Notes: a model not told the origin generated them from the letters alone. A DNA stretch of 64,000 bases from Mactromeris polynyma (GCA_032209605.1 JASFXZ010000014.1:7026912-7090911), one strand, 5' to 3'; numbered from the stretch's first letter, positions 48,514 through 60,819 are shown. Numbers and translations are program-made.

Positions 48514-48894
48514 ACATTCTCGAAAGCTCTCGGACATTTCCGTACCACTTCGATACTCTACGAACATGCTCTAGATAGTGTATGTCAGGCGGAGCACTAT
48601 GTGGCATATTTCAATATTTTGTGCGGTCAAAAAATAGTTCTCGTAAAACGGATTTATAACTTTAATAACTTCGATAAATTCACATAAGAGATGGATTATC
48701 GTTGTCATTTCTAGTTAAAAACTGACATATTTCAGTCTTCATATAGCTTAAATATTTGATTATAATCCCGTTTCATCAGCACTCAAGCGTTAAAACCGCC
48801 ATATTGTTTTCATGATATTCGAAAGGTTTTTCCGAAAGTTGTGCCTTTCGAACATCCTAGGCTCTGGACGTAGTTGGCCGAGGTTTTCCGAATG
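48514..48894. mobile_element. MITE inserted just before A3 exon 2
   Basis: The ends are ACATTCTCGAAAGCTCTCGG and, inverted, CATTCGGAAAACCTCGGCC. GGCAATAA on the left and GGCAATTAA on the right flank it; A1 and A2 have the single GGCAATTAA. Its right end is only 33 bp from the exon 2 acceptor. Confidence 0.75.
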
Positions 48895-48927
48895 GGCAAT
48901 TAATTATGTTTATTGTCATATATTCAG

Positions 48928-49388
48928 GTCAGGGAGTGAGCAACCACGTGGCATTCCATGCGTACATAAGTACCACCAAGGGCTACTCCACACTTGAAAA
49001 CATAAAGTTTGACGTTGAGGTGGTGGACGAACCAATGGGTAGCAGCCATCTAAGTGGTTACTCTCCAACTGAAGGTATTTTTGATGCACCTACTTCCGGT
49101 GTATACGTGTTTACTTGGACGGTAACTGCGCCGTCAGTAGGAGCACGTTTCATTACGGAATTGGTAGTTGATGGAAGCCCAGTAACCAGTACAACGTCCG
49201 ATTCTGATTATACCAATCAAGTTACCGGTGGGAACGGTGTCCACCCTTCAACAGCTGTGTATGTGACGCAAGTGAATGCCGGGATACACGTGTCGGTGAG
49301 GATTATAATCACGGGTTCCAGTCGCACTGCCAGGGTGAAGAGCGACGCCGAAGTAAGAGCCACGTTCTCTGGATGGTTGCTATTTTGA
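48928..49388 (+). CDS. C1q-domain protein A3, exon 2 (C1q domain)
   Basis: The acceptor TATATTCAG ends at 48927. The joined protein is 250 residues. It has the same core as A1 and A2. Distinct loop changes are HAYISTTKGYSTLEN, GSSHLSGYSPTEG, SDYTNQVTGGN and ITGSSRTARVK. It ends in SGWLLF. A frame reading through from upstream is intron and MITE and is excluded. Confidence 0.9.
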
Positions 49389-49429
49389 AATTTCTGAATT
49401 GTCTGTGAAAAAAAGACATGTTGAATAGC

Positions 49430-49435
49430 AATAAA
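49430..49435 (+). terminator. Poly(A) signal of A3
   Basis: AATAAA 42 bp after the stop. Confidence 0.8.
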
Positions 49436-49529
49436 ATATGATAGTTTTATGAATTGTTTGATGTGCAGCTAAATGTGGTTCATTATGCGCTCGGTTCTTT
49501 ACATAGATAAATTAAATCAGGCAAACTGG

Positions 49530-50002
49530 TTAGGTCAACTGGCCGCCATGGATAACTGGCAAACATGCTAAAAATGATGATAGATCAAAGAAAAACAAAA
49601 CAGTTGACTTTCCACCTCTTCGTGTGCACGCTCTACTTATTTTTATAGTATTATGTCAACGTAGATGCGTAGTCACAAATGATGAAATGAAACACATGAA
49701 TATAACATAGTACACGAGTAAAGGAGTACATTGTATGTTCTACGTAGGTCCCGTCCGGCAACCATATACAGTTATCTATCGGGACTACGATAAAACACCC
49801 AGTCTCCAGACACGTAGTGGTCGAGGGGTAGAGCGCCTGATTCCTGATCGAATGGTCGTGAGTTCGAGTCCTATAGAGTGGTTTATCTGGAACTTCATAT
49901 TTTTTTAATAGTTGTTACCCATGAAGCACCAATCAAGAATGACAAGTATTATTTGGAAGAGCCCGCCCGGTTAGCTCAGTGACTAGTAGGCCGTTAGGTC
50001 AA
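49530..50002. mobile_element. SINE fragments 3' of A3
   Basis: SINE tail at 49530-49600; tRNA-like head at 49808-49875 (GTGGTCGAGGGGTAGAGCGC, GAGTTCGAGTCC). A second head starts near 49966 (GGTTAGCTCAGTGACTAG) and is cut off near 50000, where sequence jumps to the equivalent of 33320. The 50-bp array seen after A1 and A2 is thus absent. Confidence 0.7.
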
Positions 50003-50697
50003 TATCAGAAATTTAACCCGATGAAAAGAAACAACAAAGGTAGTTGCAAATCATGCATACTTGATGGAACAGCAATTTAATTCAGCAGTGTGTCACTTTC
50101 CAAACTCTTGTATTCTTATGTATACCATAGCAAAACCATGTTAGTACGGCTGTGCCGAATAAAACATATGGTCAAAGGGAAATAATTTGAGTTACGACAT
50201 TCGATATACATGTGAGAAAAGTGAGTTAGTTCCCTTGCATTTTTGTTCATGTAAGAATGATATGGAGTTAGATATTTTACATCATTGATTGTTCAACACC
50301 CTGTTACATTTACACAAGGTCACTCAATTCATTTTATATAATTTATAAGTGTGTTTAAACAGTCCTTCCAATTTTTTCATATTTATCACTAAGGAGATTT
50401 TGTGAAAAAATAAGACTATGTAGTCCCCTATCTTTAAGTGAGGCATGCAATCATTATCTGAACTACTTGGAATTTTGCAATTAATCAAATAGTCTTATTG
50501 TGGCTTCCAAGGGTTTCTATGGGGGCATATTCTGCCTCCAGTTAACTACTTAATTAACTAGATAATTACCAGGTTAACTAGATAAGTATTGTGATAAATG
50601 CTCATACCAGATAAATATCTTAACACGAAAATTGCAAAATGGATTTCCGTACTGGGTTTAGTGGGCAAGTGGTGGCAATTGTGGGCACTATCAGACA
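50003..50697. other. Paralogous copy of 33320-34230 with truncated MITE
   Basis: SINE tail, flank and then TATGGGGGCATATTCTGCCT at 50518 (the TATGGTGGC MITE). The MITE is cut near 50697 and lacks its right end. Confidence 0.75.
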
Positions 50698-52039
50698 ATC
50701 AGTCTTGAACAGTATTTTTAATGACATCTGCAACAAACTGTGTTTGTTTATATTTTGTTGTAAATGAGAAAATGTATGAACATTAAAAAGGAACCTTAAT
50801 ATGTTATGTCATGTTGATGTTTTTTTTTTATAAAAATCTTTTATTTCGCTAAGAACACGATAAAGTTATAACAATTCTCTGACAATTCAGCTTGTTACAC
50901 GCAATATCGTGTTCCCATAACATTCACGTACCGCATGCTTGAAAATGAAAACATGTAGATTCTATTTATTTTTTAAAAATAGAAAAAAATACAGAAAACA
51001 TAGAGTATTTTTATGAATTTGCATATTTTTAGATTTTCTAGTCTCCCTGTGATATTCATTTACCATATATTTATGAAGCCATGGGCGTACCTGGACGATT
51101 TTGAAGTACGCTGCGAGAGGGTTGGCCGGGGTTTGGAAAATTTTGAAAATTAGTAGGTAAGTGGTGCGTTTTCATGCTACATTTTAGTGTTAATATGGAA
51201 TTTTCTTTGTCATTAGCTTACTACTTACATGTTTACAGTGTCAAACAACTGATATAATCGAGCAAATTTGCCCATAACCCCATTCCTCTCACTGAGCCTT
51301 CAGTATTTATTGCATTTTTTGAACTTTTATTTTTTCACTTTTTCTGACGAATCGTACGCATTGGCGTACGTCCGCATCCTGGATACGCGCCTGGAAGCGA
51401 GAAACCCATAAACTTACTCATTTTACCCATAACACAGAAAATCGATGTTTTTTTTTCAAATATTTGACGGCCATCCTGGATTTCTCTTTATTTTTTTGAA
51501 CGTACCATGATGTCACGTGTAGACCCAAATTTGTGGAAACTTCAAACACTCGGCTTCACATTGATATAAAAATTGCTCGGCACAGGACGTCCTCCGGGAC
51601 TGAAGTATTTCAGATCTTTTAACTTTATAGAGTCTATTTCATGTTGCACAAATTGCTGCTAATGTCCTTAGGCCTACAACTAATTTAGGGTGTAAAAAAA
51701 ATTTTATTTCGTAAAAAAATATTAATTATAATGTTTATTTATTGAAATAGTGTATTTAAATATTTGACATCATTCTTGAGAAGTCTTCCGTGTATTTGTA
51801 CACAGTGTTTATGGAAACTGAACATTATTGATGCAAGCCTTGTCACAACGTGACAGAAAAATCCAGCAGCATTGGTTCAAAGACTTAAATTTACGTCTTT
51901 GATGGATTTAAGAGCACAGTTTTCCAATAATTATTTCAGTTTTTTAAATAGAAAGGACAGAATATAGTTCTCTATTGAAATGTAAGCTTTTTGTCATGTC
52001 AGATTTATTTTTAAAAAATCACGTTGCAATGCTATGTGT
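50698..52039. other. Unassigned sequence
   Basis: 51309-51520 resembles 34375-34560. The rest has no gene or repeat I can name. Confidence 0.5.
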
Positions 52040-52154
52040 ACATCGTGATTGTCAAAGGCATGCCGTGACACGTGATCACGCGGCCGAGACAACGAAAGGG
52101 AGTGAACTCAATATGGTGTTTGTACACGTGAAGAAATATGTTTATATTTTACAG
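52040..52154 (+). promoter_or_regulatory. Possible promoter or noncoding first exon of the zinc-finger gene
   Basis: A locally GC-richer stretch has two CACGTG boxes (ACACGTGATCACGCGG, TACACGTGAAG) and ends at a good donor (ACAG/GTAAAG at 52154/52155). The first coding exon downstream starts after an acceptor at 55030, so an upstream 5'UTR exon is required. This is the best candidate seen, but unproven. Confidence 0.25.
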
Positions 52155-53324
52155 GTAAAGCTAAGTTATTTTGCATTATTTTTTCGAATTGTTTATACTG
52201 CTTGTCATAAAGGTACATGTGTTATATAGAATTAATGTATATGTCAAAGCAGTGAGACTGTGATCGTTTTGACAAAAATTTATGACACTTTGGCTTGGAA
52301 GTTGGAATTTGAGAGTTGAAGGATTTTTTTGTTTAAATTCTGTGCAAAATATCTTGAGACAAAATTAAGACTTGAAAAACGACCTAATATTTGGGTATTC
52401 AATGTCGTATTCTCGCAAGGTTGTTATTGTGGAGGAACCGTTTTACTACTACCTGTATATAAACATAGTGTCGTGATGTTCGGATAATAATAAAATTCGG
52501 ACGGGACAGGTAAAGTCGACCCTTTTCATGTCAAAAAGGCTCCCCTTTTTCCTAGTTGCCTAGTCAAAATTCACCCTGATTGTGAAATATATAAATCGAT
52601 TAATTAGTTTAAGAAATGTGATTGTACAGCAGTAATATTTATATATATAAATATCGGTTTCCAGAAATGTAAACATTGATTTATCAGAATTATCCTTCAG
52701 TGCTCAGGCCTGGGTCCAGGAATTCCCGACTGGGGGTGGGGCAAAAATGTGGGCAAATGCCTCGTACTTGAGGCGCACAGCCCAGAGTAGAGGTTAGGTA
52801 TAGGAGGGGATCTTCCCCCTCCCTTAAGGGGTATCCGGGGATCTCCCCAGAAAAAATCTTCAAAATAGGTATGAAATGGTGGCTCCTAGTGCATTTCGGG
52901 GTCTAAATTTTGAGGACTCATTCATGAGAATTGTACAAATATTATCGTTTTAAAAATACCCAAATACCAATTCATACAGTTACCAAAATTTTAACAAATG
53001 TCCAGGGGACAGCCTCCTCCTGTACCTACCCCCTGTGACTGAGCCGTAAGTAAAAACCCTTGCCACAAGTGAATTAGAAGCCATTTTGTCATGAACTCTG
53101 TTGATTGGGTTCCAATGAAATAGTGTAGATATTAGAACTTTCATGCTGATTTGGCAGTGGACTCTTTTAATGTTCAAAATGAACATGATCAGGGAGCACA
53201 CCTATAAACCGTATTAACTGTTAACTGCCTATATACTTAAACTACAAACAGGTTTAATTGTAAGCTCACTGAAATACAATTATTGTGTAGAACATCTCCG
53301 ACATAAAATAATTGTCAACAACAA
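52155..53324. other. Unassigned sequence
   Basis: A G-rich patch at 52690-52900 (GGGGGTGGGGCAAAAATGTG, CCCCTCCCTTAAGGGG) looks like transposon debris; nothing is firmly identified. Confidence 0.45.
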
Positions 53325-53390
53325 TAACTGAAGTGGTAGAGCATCCGTGTTCAGAACAGGAGGTCAGGGTTCGAGCCCTGAGGCAAACAC
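53325..53390 (+). mobile_element. tRNA-like SINE head
   Basis: AAGTGGTAGAGCATCCGTG (box A-like) and GGGTTCGAGCCCTGAGGC (box B) form a tRNA-like unit with an incomplete 5' arm. It is likely a SINE, not a tRNA gene. Confidence 0.55.
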
Positions 53391-54149
53391 ATTCTTTTCA
53401 TGACTGTCATATAAATGTTGTCTTCCAGCTCTTTTGCATGCAGGAAAGTTGGCCGAGTTACAACATGCTAGTACTGCTTGGTAACCGGGGAAATGTATGA
53501 GACTGCTCACTCGCCATGTGGGTTTCCAGTGGTGAAGTGAAATAAGCCAAGTGACTAGCATAGCAGTAGTTTTATACTTTATTATTTATTTTTTAATATC
53601 TGATTATAAAACATTTACATATCATAACCACTTCAATTAAGTTGGTGAATAAACTTTTTTAGCATTTAGTTTTAGTTATGTCATGGGATTTACTTGTAAA
53701 GTGTGTGCACATTCGTCTGATGTCAAATTATCATTTATTGTACATGTACCTATAATGTAAACATTGGTTTTTTTAAACAAATTTTAAGGAAAATATGAAG
53801 TAGGATTGTTCTGGTAAAAACAAAATTCTTTATCTTGCAAAACTTAAGCTCATGTATTACATTCCCTTCCACAAATTATTGAATTGATGAAAGTTATTTT
53901 AAGATATTTTAATGAATTCAGTAATATCTGGTGTCTAATAAATTCCCCTTCTATTGTTTATCACTAAAACAACATCATGACTCTGTCTCTGTTACGTATG
54001 ATGCTCAATAATCTGTGTTTTACAGATGCTTTCAATATACGTGATAAGGAAATTGAAAGTGTCTGGCTGATCAATGTAGAGTGAAAAGCATACGATTCTT
54101 CTGGTCTCTAGGCCAATGAGCACAACAGGGGCCCAATTTTATTTCTAGT
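53391..54149. other. Unassigned AT-rich sequence
   Basis: No coding or repeat signal is recognised. Confidence 0.5.
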
Positions 54150-54797
54150 TTGCAGTAGTTCTAGCCATCCGGTAACACGCTAGCTGGCGGGAGTTCTAGC
54201 CATCCGGTAACACGCTAGCTGGCGGGAGTTCTAGCCATCCGGTAACACGCTAGCTGGCAGGAGTTCTAGCCATCCGGTAACACGCTGGCTGGCATGTGTT
54301 CTAGCCATCCGGTAACACGCTAGCTGGTGCGAGTTCTAGCCATCCGGTAACACGCTAGCTGGCGCGAGTTCTATCCATCTGGTAACACGCTAGCTGGCGG
54401 GAGTTCTAGCCATCCGGTAACACGCTAGCTGGCGGGAGTTCTAGCCATCCGGTAACACGCTAGCTGGTGCGAGTTCTAGCCATCCGGTAACACGCTAGCT
54501 GGCGGGAGTTCTATCCATCTGGTAACACGCTAGCTGGCGCGAGTTTTAGCCATCCGGTAACACGCTAGCTGGCGCGAGTTCTAGCCATCCGGTAACACGC
54601 TAGCTGGCGCGAGTTCTAGCCATCCGGTAACACGCTAGCTGGTGCAAGTTCTAGCCATCCGGTAACACGCTAGCTGGTGCGAGTTCTAGCCATCCGGTAA
54701 CACGCTAGCTGGCGCGAGTTCTATCCATCTGGTAACACGCTAGCTGGCGCGAGTTCGAGCCATCCGGTAACGCGCTGGCTGGCGCGAGTTCTAGCCA
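54150..54797. repeat. 35-bp minisatellite
   Basis: About 18 units with CCATCCGGTAACACGCTAGC and TGGCGCGAGTTCTAG. Variants TGGCGGG, TGGTGCG and CATCTGG recur in blocks. It lies 5' of the first coding exon of the zinc-finger gene, possibly in its 5'UTR intron. Confidence 0.95.
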
Positions 54798-55030
54798 GGA
54801 CATATCTTTTTTCTTTATGAATTGTCAATATCAGATGTTCAGTAATATATAACATCTTACGTGAGTTTTCTTGGTCTACTTGGTGTATATGTTCTTGCCT
54901 CCTGTTTCAGTATTTCTCATACTGCTTTCCTGGGATTCAGGAGTGATCAATCACAGCTTGAGTAAATTTAATCTATCATATTTACAAATTTGCTTCCTGC
55001 ACATTCTGTGTATATTCCATTTCATTTCAG

Positions 55031-55206
55031 AATTATCTCTAAATAATTGATTGAGATTTGATACCAAACCAGGGACAATCTTCTCTTCATTACATTCCAA
55101 ACAGTTAGCGAACATGGCCATGGTAGATCACGTTGAAGCTGTAAAAAGTATACCTGGTTATAAGATTATCCTGACAGCCGTCATCAAGGGACAAATACAG
55201 CAGTTG
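55031..55206 (+). CDS. Two-finger C2H2 zinc-finger protein, exon 1 (coding from 55114)
   Basis: The exon begins after the acceptor TTCATTTCAG (55030) and has 83 nt of 5'UTR. ATG at 55114 (AACATGG) starts MAMVDHVEAVKSIPGYKIIL and 31 codons, to the donor GTATGT at 55207. The four exons join in frame to 1149 nt, 382 residues. The N-terminal part (residues 1-83) looks like a compact domain of unknown function, with no known fold that I can name. The start is the first ATG of the exon and an upstream in-frame stop is present. The 441-bp intron after it has no element. Confidence 0.8.
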
Positions 55207-55648
55207 GTATGTGCATTATATATCACTTATCCAGGTTTCAGATGGGTATTAAAAAATGAAAATAGCTGGTAAAAGTCTTCAAGCAGTCTTAATTTAGGAC
55301 GGTAACGGACAGATATGGCTTTTATTAAACATTGATTTCATAAATGACTTGTAACAAAGCCTTTCATTGGTAGATATGGGGACAATAAGATGAGCAGTGT
55401 CTCCCACGGAAATCAGGTGAGTTCACATGTAGGGTAATTCAAGGTGCATTGGGTACCTGTGTGTACACTATAGTACGAAGCAAGCTTCTTATATTAATTA
55501 TTATTAATGTAAAGTATTAATCGATGAACTTTACACCCCCACCCACCTCAAACTTGTGTAGATGTTTTCTCAACTAAACATCTTAAATTAATAAAAGAAA
55601 CTGCATGCTAAACTTCTAAGGTATTCAGCATGAATTCATCTGTTTTAG

Positions 55649-55805
55649 GTTGAGCAATTATCTTACCATTCCGATGAAGAGGTTGTATTGCTAACCGCCA
55701 ACGTCTCAGACGGTACTATGACTCACATTGGCTCCGAGTCTGGGAAAGGATTTATTCACGACCATGAGGATATTAAATCTCAATTTCTACAATTTTGTTT
55801 GGAAG
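55649..55805 (+). CDS. Zinc-finger protein, exon 2
   Basis: The acceptor CTGTTTTAG ends at 55648 and the donor GTAAGC starts at 55806. It encodes residues 32-83 plus one base: VEQLSYHSDEEVVLLTANVS, DGTMTHIGSESGKGF, IHDHEDIKSQFLQFCLE. With exon 1 this forms an acidic N-terminal domain. The pattern VLLTANVSDGT..LG-like SE may be a protein-interaction module, but that is inference. Confidence 0.82.
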
Positions 55806-56007
55806 GTAAGCTCATCTTTATCAAGGCCTTAGTTTATAAAACTGGAGTTTAGATACCAGTTTTGAAATAAATCAATGCCATTGGTGAATTTTGAGACTGA
55901 GCTCCAAACCGACCAATCAGATGCATGAGTTTTAAAACTGGTCTCCAATCTCAGTTCATAACCTTTGTTTTAGATCATATGGGACTGCATTTCTCAGCAA
56001 TGTATCT

Positions 56008-57430
56008 TTTGTATGGTCAGTAGATGTAACCAGTATTCCTGTATCACTTGTATGGTCAGTAGATGTAACCAGTATTCCTGTATCACTTGTATGGTCAGTA
56101 GATGTAACCAGTATTCCTGTATCACTTGTATGGTCAGTAGATGTAACCGGTATTCTTGTATCACTTGTATGGTCAGTATATGTAACCAGTATTCATGTAT
56201 CACTTGTATGGTCAGTAGATGTAACCAGTATTCTTGTTTCACTTGTATGGTCAGTAGATGTAACCAGTATTCTTGTTTCACTTGTATGGTCAGTAGATGT
56301 AACCAGTATTCCTGTAGCACTTGTATGGTCAGTAGATGTAACCAGTATTATTGTTTCACTTGTATGGTCAGTAGATGTAACCAGTATTCTTGTATCACTT
56401 GTATGGTCAGTAGATGTAACCAGTATTCTTGTATCACTTGTATGGTCAGTAGATGTAACCAGTATTCTTGTATCACTTGTATGGTCAGTAGATGTAACCA
56501 GTATTCTTGTATCACTTGTATGGTCAGTAGATGTAACCAGTATTCATGTATCACTTGTATGGTCAGTAGATGTAACCAGTATTCTTGTATCACTTGTATG
56601 GTCAGTAGATGTAACCAGTATTCTTGTATCACTTGTATGGTCAGTAGATGTAACCAGTATTATTGTATCACTTGTATGGTCAGTATATGTAACCAGTATT
56701 CTTATATCACTTGTATGGTCAGTAGATGTAACCAGTATTCCTGTATCACTTGTATGGTCAGTAGATGTAACCAGTATTCCTATATCACTTGTATGGTCAG
56801 TAGATGTAACCAGTATTCTTGTATCACTTGTATGGTCAGTATATGTAACCAGTATTCATGTATCACTTGTATGGTCAGTAGATGTAACCAGTATTCTTGT
56901 TTCACTTGTATGGTCAGTAGATGTAACCAGTATTCTTGTATCACTTGTATGGTCAGTAGATGTAACCAGTATTCTTGTATCACTTGTATGGTCAGTAGAT
57001 GTAACCAGTATTCTTGTATCACTTGTATGGTCAGTAGATGTAACCAGTATTCTTATATCACTTGTATGGTCAGTAGATGTAACCAGTATTCTTGTATCAC
57101 TTGTATGGTCAGTATATGTAACCAGTATTATTGTATCAATTGTATGGTCAGTAGATGTAACCAGTATTCCTGTATCACTTGTATGGTCAGTAGATGTAAC
57201 CAGTATTCTTGTATCACTTGTATGGTCAGTATATGTAACCAGTATTATTGTATCAATTGTATGGTCAGTAGATGTAACCAGTATTCCTGTAGCACTTGTA
57301 TGGTCAGTATATGTAACCAGTATTCTTGTATCACTTGTATGGTCAGTAGATGTAACCAGTATTCTTGTATCACTTGTATGGTCAGTATATGTAACCAGTA
57401 TTATTGTATCAATTGTATGGTCAGTATATG
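56008..57430. repeat. 39-bp minisatellite in zinc-finger intron 2
   Basis: About 36 units with TTGTATGGTCAGTAGATGTA and ACCAGTATTCTTGTATCAC. Since 39 is 13 codons, frames on both strands stay open (13-residue repeats such as MVSRCNQYSCITC). It lies within an intron bounded by exons 2 and 3, so these are not genes. Confidence 0.95.
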
Positions 57431-57534
57431 TTTCAACCCTGTAACCCACATCTCATGTAAACACTTAACACTAACCTAGCCCACTTCGGGTTTTATAGCA
57501 TTTCTTAAACTTCTTTTATTGTATAAGGCAGTCA

Positions 57535-57753
57535 GTTGACCTAACCAATGCTCCCTGGCCACCAACCAGTACTAACCTGCTCTTTCACATGCAACTGACA
57601 ACTTTTCACCAAAGTTAGAGTTCAGAGGTGGAGGACAAATGATTATCTTCTGTCATCTTGTCACGGAAAAGTACATTTGCCTCGCCCAGGGATCAAACCT
57701 ATGCCCGTTTGAATAGCAGTCAAGCACTCTACCAACTGTGCTAATCAGGCAGG
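57535..57753 (-). mobile_element. tRNA-derived SINE in zinc-finger intron 2
   Basis: On the minus strand the head 57753-57680 reads CCTGATTAGCACAGTTGGTA, GAGTGCTTGACTG, then GGTTTGATCCCTGGGC (box B). The body includes CATTTGTCCTCCACCTCTGA and ends at TTAGGTCAACTG. Further body fragments follow at 57780-57960. Confidence 0.75.
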
Positions 57754-58076
57754 TTTATTCAATGGTATTTCCGTTAAGTATGGTGGTCAGATAACCTTAC
57801 CATTGTTTCAGAGTTACTAACTAATACTAGCCTATTCTTCTATTTGTGACTGACCACTTCTTCAAATGATTCAGAGATGGAGGAAAAATGAATTCAGATT
57901 TACCGTCAAATTGTAACAGAGAAGGTACACCTCTTCTGGGGTTTGTAACGGTGAGCTCCAGATGAATGATGTACCCATTGATTTATCATTTAATGAGCTG
58001 GCTTAATTATGAGGTCTGCCATTTGCATCGACATGAGTTTGATCTGTTTATATGACATTAATTGCTATGTTTATAT

Positions 58077-58513
58077 TAGGGATGTCAACGAATATTCGAC
58101 GAATATTCGTTTGTATGTCCGAATATTTGAATACTGATTGAGCATTTATATATTCGATATAATATTTTTTTAATATAGAAAAAGCTGAATGCAAGTGTAT
58201 TAAATTTCAATGATGGGAATTCTCGCATTGAATGACATTTTACGTGTGAAATAATATCTACAGGTATTAATTGATATGTCAAGTTGTATATTTGGGGGCA
58301 AGAGAGATATAACACTCTGGGGATGACACTTTGGCCCTGAAAATGTTAGTAATCGTGGGGATTTTTACATCTTAAGTGATCAGTTTAAAACACAAAATTG
58401 ATAAGCATAAAGTTAAACTTCAAATGTATTATTATTAAATAACAAGGTCGATTGTTCGAATATTCGTTTGTAAGGTTAATCGAATACCAAAATTGCCATT
58501 GTTGACATTCCTA
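58077..58513. mobile_element. hAT-like MITE in zinc-finger intron 2
   Basis: The terminal repeats are TAGGGATGTCAACGAATATT and, inverted, TAGGAATGTCAAC; the interior repeats CGAATATTCG motifs. A perfect 8-bp GTTTATAT flanks both ends (58069-58076, 58514-58521), the length typical of hAT transposons. It is 437 bp and non-coding, and ends 71 bp before exon 3. Confidence 0.85.
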
Positions 58514-58584
58514 GTTTATATGACATTAATTGTCTTACTGTTGTATTTTTTTTCTTATTACTGTATACATATTTTCCTATTCAG

Positions 58585-59235
58585 ACTCTCACATGAAACA
58601 AATTGCGAACAGTACACGGAAAAGTTTATCTCCACCAGTTCCTTCATTCAACTCCCCGAGCAAGAAGGACAATAATAAAGTTTTAAAATGTCATTCACCA
58701 AAAAGCATGTCTGTTATACAGACAAGAACCTCGACAGGCTCTAGGCACAAGCCGTACATGTCAAAAAGGACTCGAAAAAAGTTACTAGCTGATACCGAGC
58801 CGTTCGAAAGTGTGCTAAACAACGGCTCTTCTGACGATATTTGTGTTGTAAAGAGTGAGCCATCGGAAACATCAAGTTGTCCGCATCTCGATGAGAACAT
58901 AACTGAACCTGCTAGTATTGAAGCCGATTACGAAATCGCTGAGAATTCGTCTTCTAGTTTATTGAAGAACTATTATTTGAAGTTAGTCTCACACCCTCCG
59001 TTCGGGGATGATTATAAGATGACTGATTTTACTGGTGTTCAACAAAACATGGACGGTAGCATAAAAAGTGTTGAAAATGCTGAATTATCCTCATTACCTA
59101 TTGATTTGTCGGAAGTGACAAAGTCGACGTCTATAGAAACCAAGTCTCAGCTGTGTAGTGATATAGATAACAGTTTTCTAGATAATGCAGTGGACAATTG
59201 TCCGGTTAAACCAGAGCATACAGTCAAGCATTATG
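58585..59235 (+). CDS. Zinc-finger protein, exon 3
   Basis: The acceptor TATTCAG ends at 58584 and the donor GTAAGT starts at 59236; 651 nt, phase 1 at both ends. Residues 84-300 are low in order: Ser/Thr/Pro-rich, with a basic cluster SKRTRKK (143-149) that could be a nuclear signal. The sequence VKSE at 172-175 fits the sumoylation consensus. Acidic stretches follow. The frame upstream of the acceptor (from 58530) and beyond the donor (to 59594) is open but intronic. Confidence 0.8.
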
Positions 59236-60819
59236 GTAAGTTTTATAGCTGGGCATCGCCTGGAAATGCTTCCATTTTGAGATTGAAGTATTCTGTCAAA
59301 TTATGCTGGAAAACATTATCTCTCAGAGAAGTACAAAATCATGTCCAACTCGGAACTTTGTTGTCTTGTGTGGGGTTTAAAAATAAGTTGCCAAATATGA
59401 TCAACTTTTATAAGATGATCAGTAACAGAGATTTAAAAAAATATTTTTTTACAGCCTGTGCCTTTTCAATAATCAATTGGGAAAATAGGCACGATAAATC
59501 CCAAATTTGGGAAAATAAGGTATTGGTTGTTTTGCTTATAAAAAAAACTTTTCAGCAGTGGCTGGTGTTTGTTATATATAATTATATGAGGTGATGTAAG
59601 AGCAAAGATTCTTTTATAAAAGGTTAAATACACAAAAACCTGTCTTAAGGTATATATATTCCACCCATAACTGAAATACTTGGAGTTGAGTTTGTTTACC
59701 CTCGCCACTGGGATATCCCATATGGGCGAGTAACTGAAATACTCCATTTCCATTGTATATGTATGGCTCAGTAAGTAAAATATAAAACTTGTTACAAAAT
59801 TTAATATCTAAATATTATCATTTATAATTTATTTTATTATTAAGTCATATTCAAAATTGCTTCAATACGTTTTTCCAAAGACAAATAATTGCAAAAATAA
59901 AAAAACCTGAATTTTTTAATAAAGGGAGGTAATAAAGTGAAAATATAGTGAAAATATTTAAAAAGTTATTAAGAGACCAAAATTTACCATGATTTTGTTT
60001 TACATTCAATATTATTATGTTATACTACAACACTAAGTTAAATTTTACAGAAATAAATAATTCTTTTGTGAAATAGCAAACAAAACCACTTAGAAGTGTT
60101 ACTTTTTCTCAGAGAAATGTGCACGCCATTCTGTTCAAAATGAAATTGCGCTGTAACCGGACTGTAAAAATCTCTGAAAGTTTGATATATTATGTGTTAG
60201 ATAATGTAAATATTTTTTAATACAGACAATTTGATGCCCCATTGATACATCAATTTAGTTTAGGTCATCTGCTTTTAACAATATTTTAATTTTGAAAGGA
60301 AATTGCCCAGTTCTTAAATGCGTTATGCATAAATGTCAAATAAACAACATTTTCTTGGAATTTCTTGTAGCTGTTTCTTACATTACTTTAATCTACATAT
60401 CTGATTAGTACAAAGATGCTTTCCTAAACAAGAAATTTCTCAAAATGAGAAGTGAAATGATAATTTTCCATTTACTGGTCATTTTGTACGGATAACGTTG
60501 TCTGGAAGGAAGTTTACATAAAAAAACTTTTTTAGAACGGTAAAAAATTATGAAATTAATTTTTTTTATCCGCATTATATTACAGATTGAATCAATACAA
60601 GTTTCATTTGCCTTTGTAGAAATGTCCATTATGGGTGGAATACCTTAATAAAAAGAAATTCAGTGGGGGAAATGAACAAAGAATTGGGAAGAAATGATGA
60701 TTTTTTGGGGGAAATGGGGCACTTTCTGATAAGGTGAAACAGCTTATATCGACAGTAAAATTAACAAAAAAAATCGCTGGAGTTCCACTAAAAAATGCTG
60801 CCTATATGTGAAGGTCGAG
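59236..60819. other. Zinc-finger intron 3, no element recognised
   Basis: AT-rich. No exon or tandem array is seen. Confidence 0.55.

Noticed and set aside
51975..52229. 84-codon frame upstream of the zinc-finger gene
   Set aside because: No homology; the region is better explained as a possible promoter or noncoding exon.
56013..57479. 488-codon frame of 13-residue Cys-rich repeats (and minus-strand partners)
   Set aside because: A product of the 39-bp period inside intron 2 of the zinc-finger gene; frames on both strands are open.
58530..58584. N-terminal extension of zinc-finger exon 3
   Set aside because: It lies upstream of a good acceptor, and exons 1-2 join in phase at 58585.
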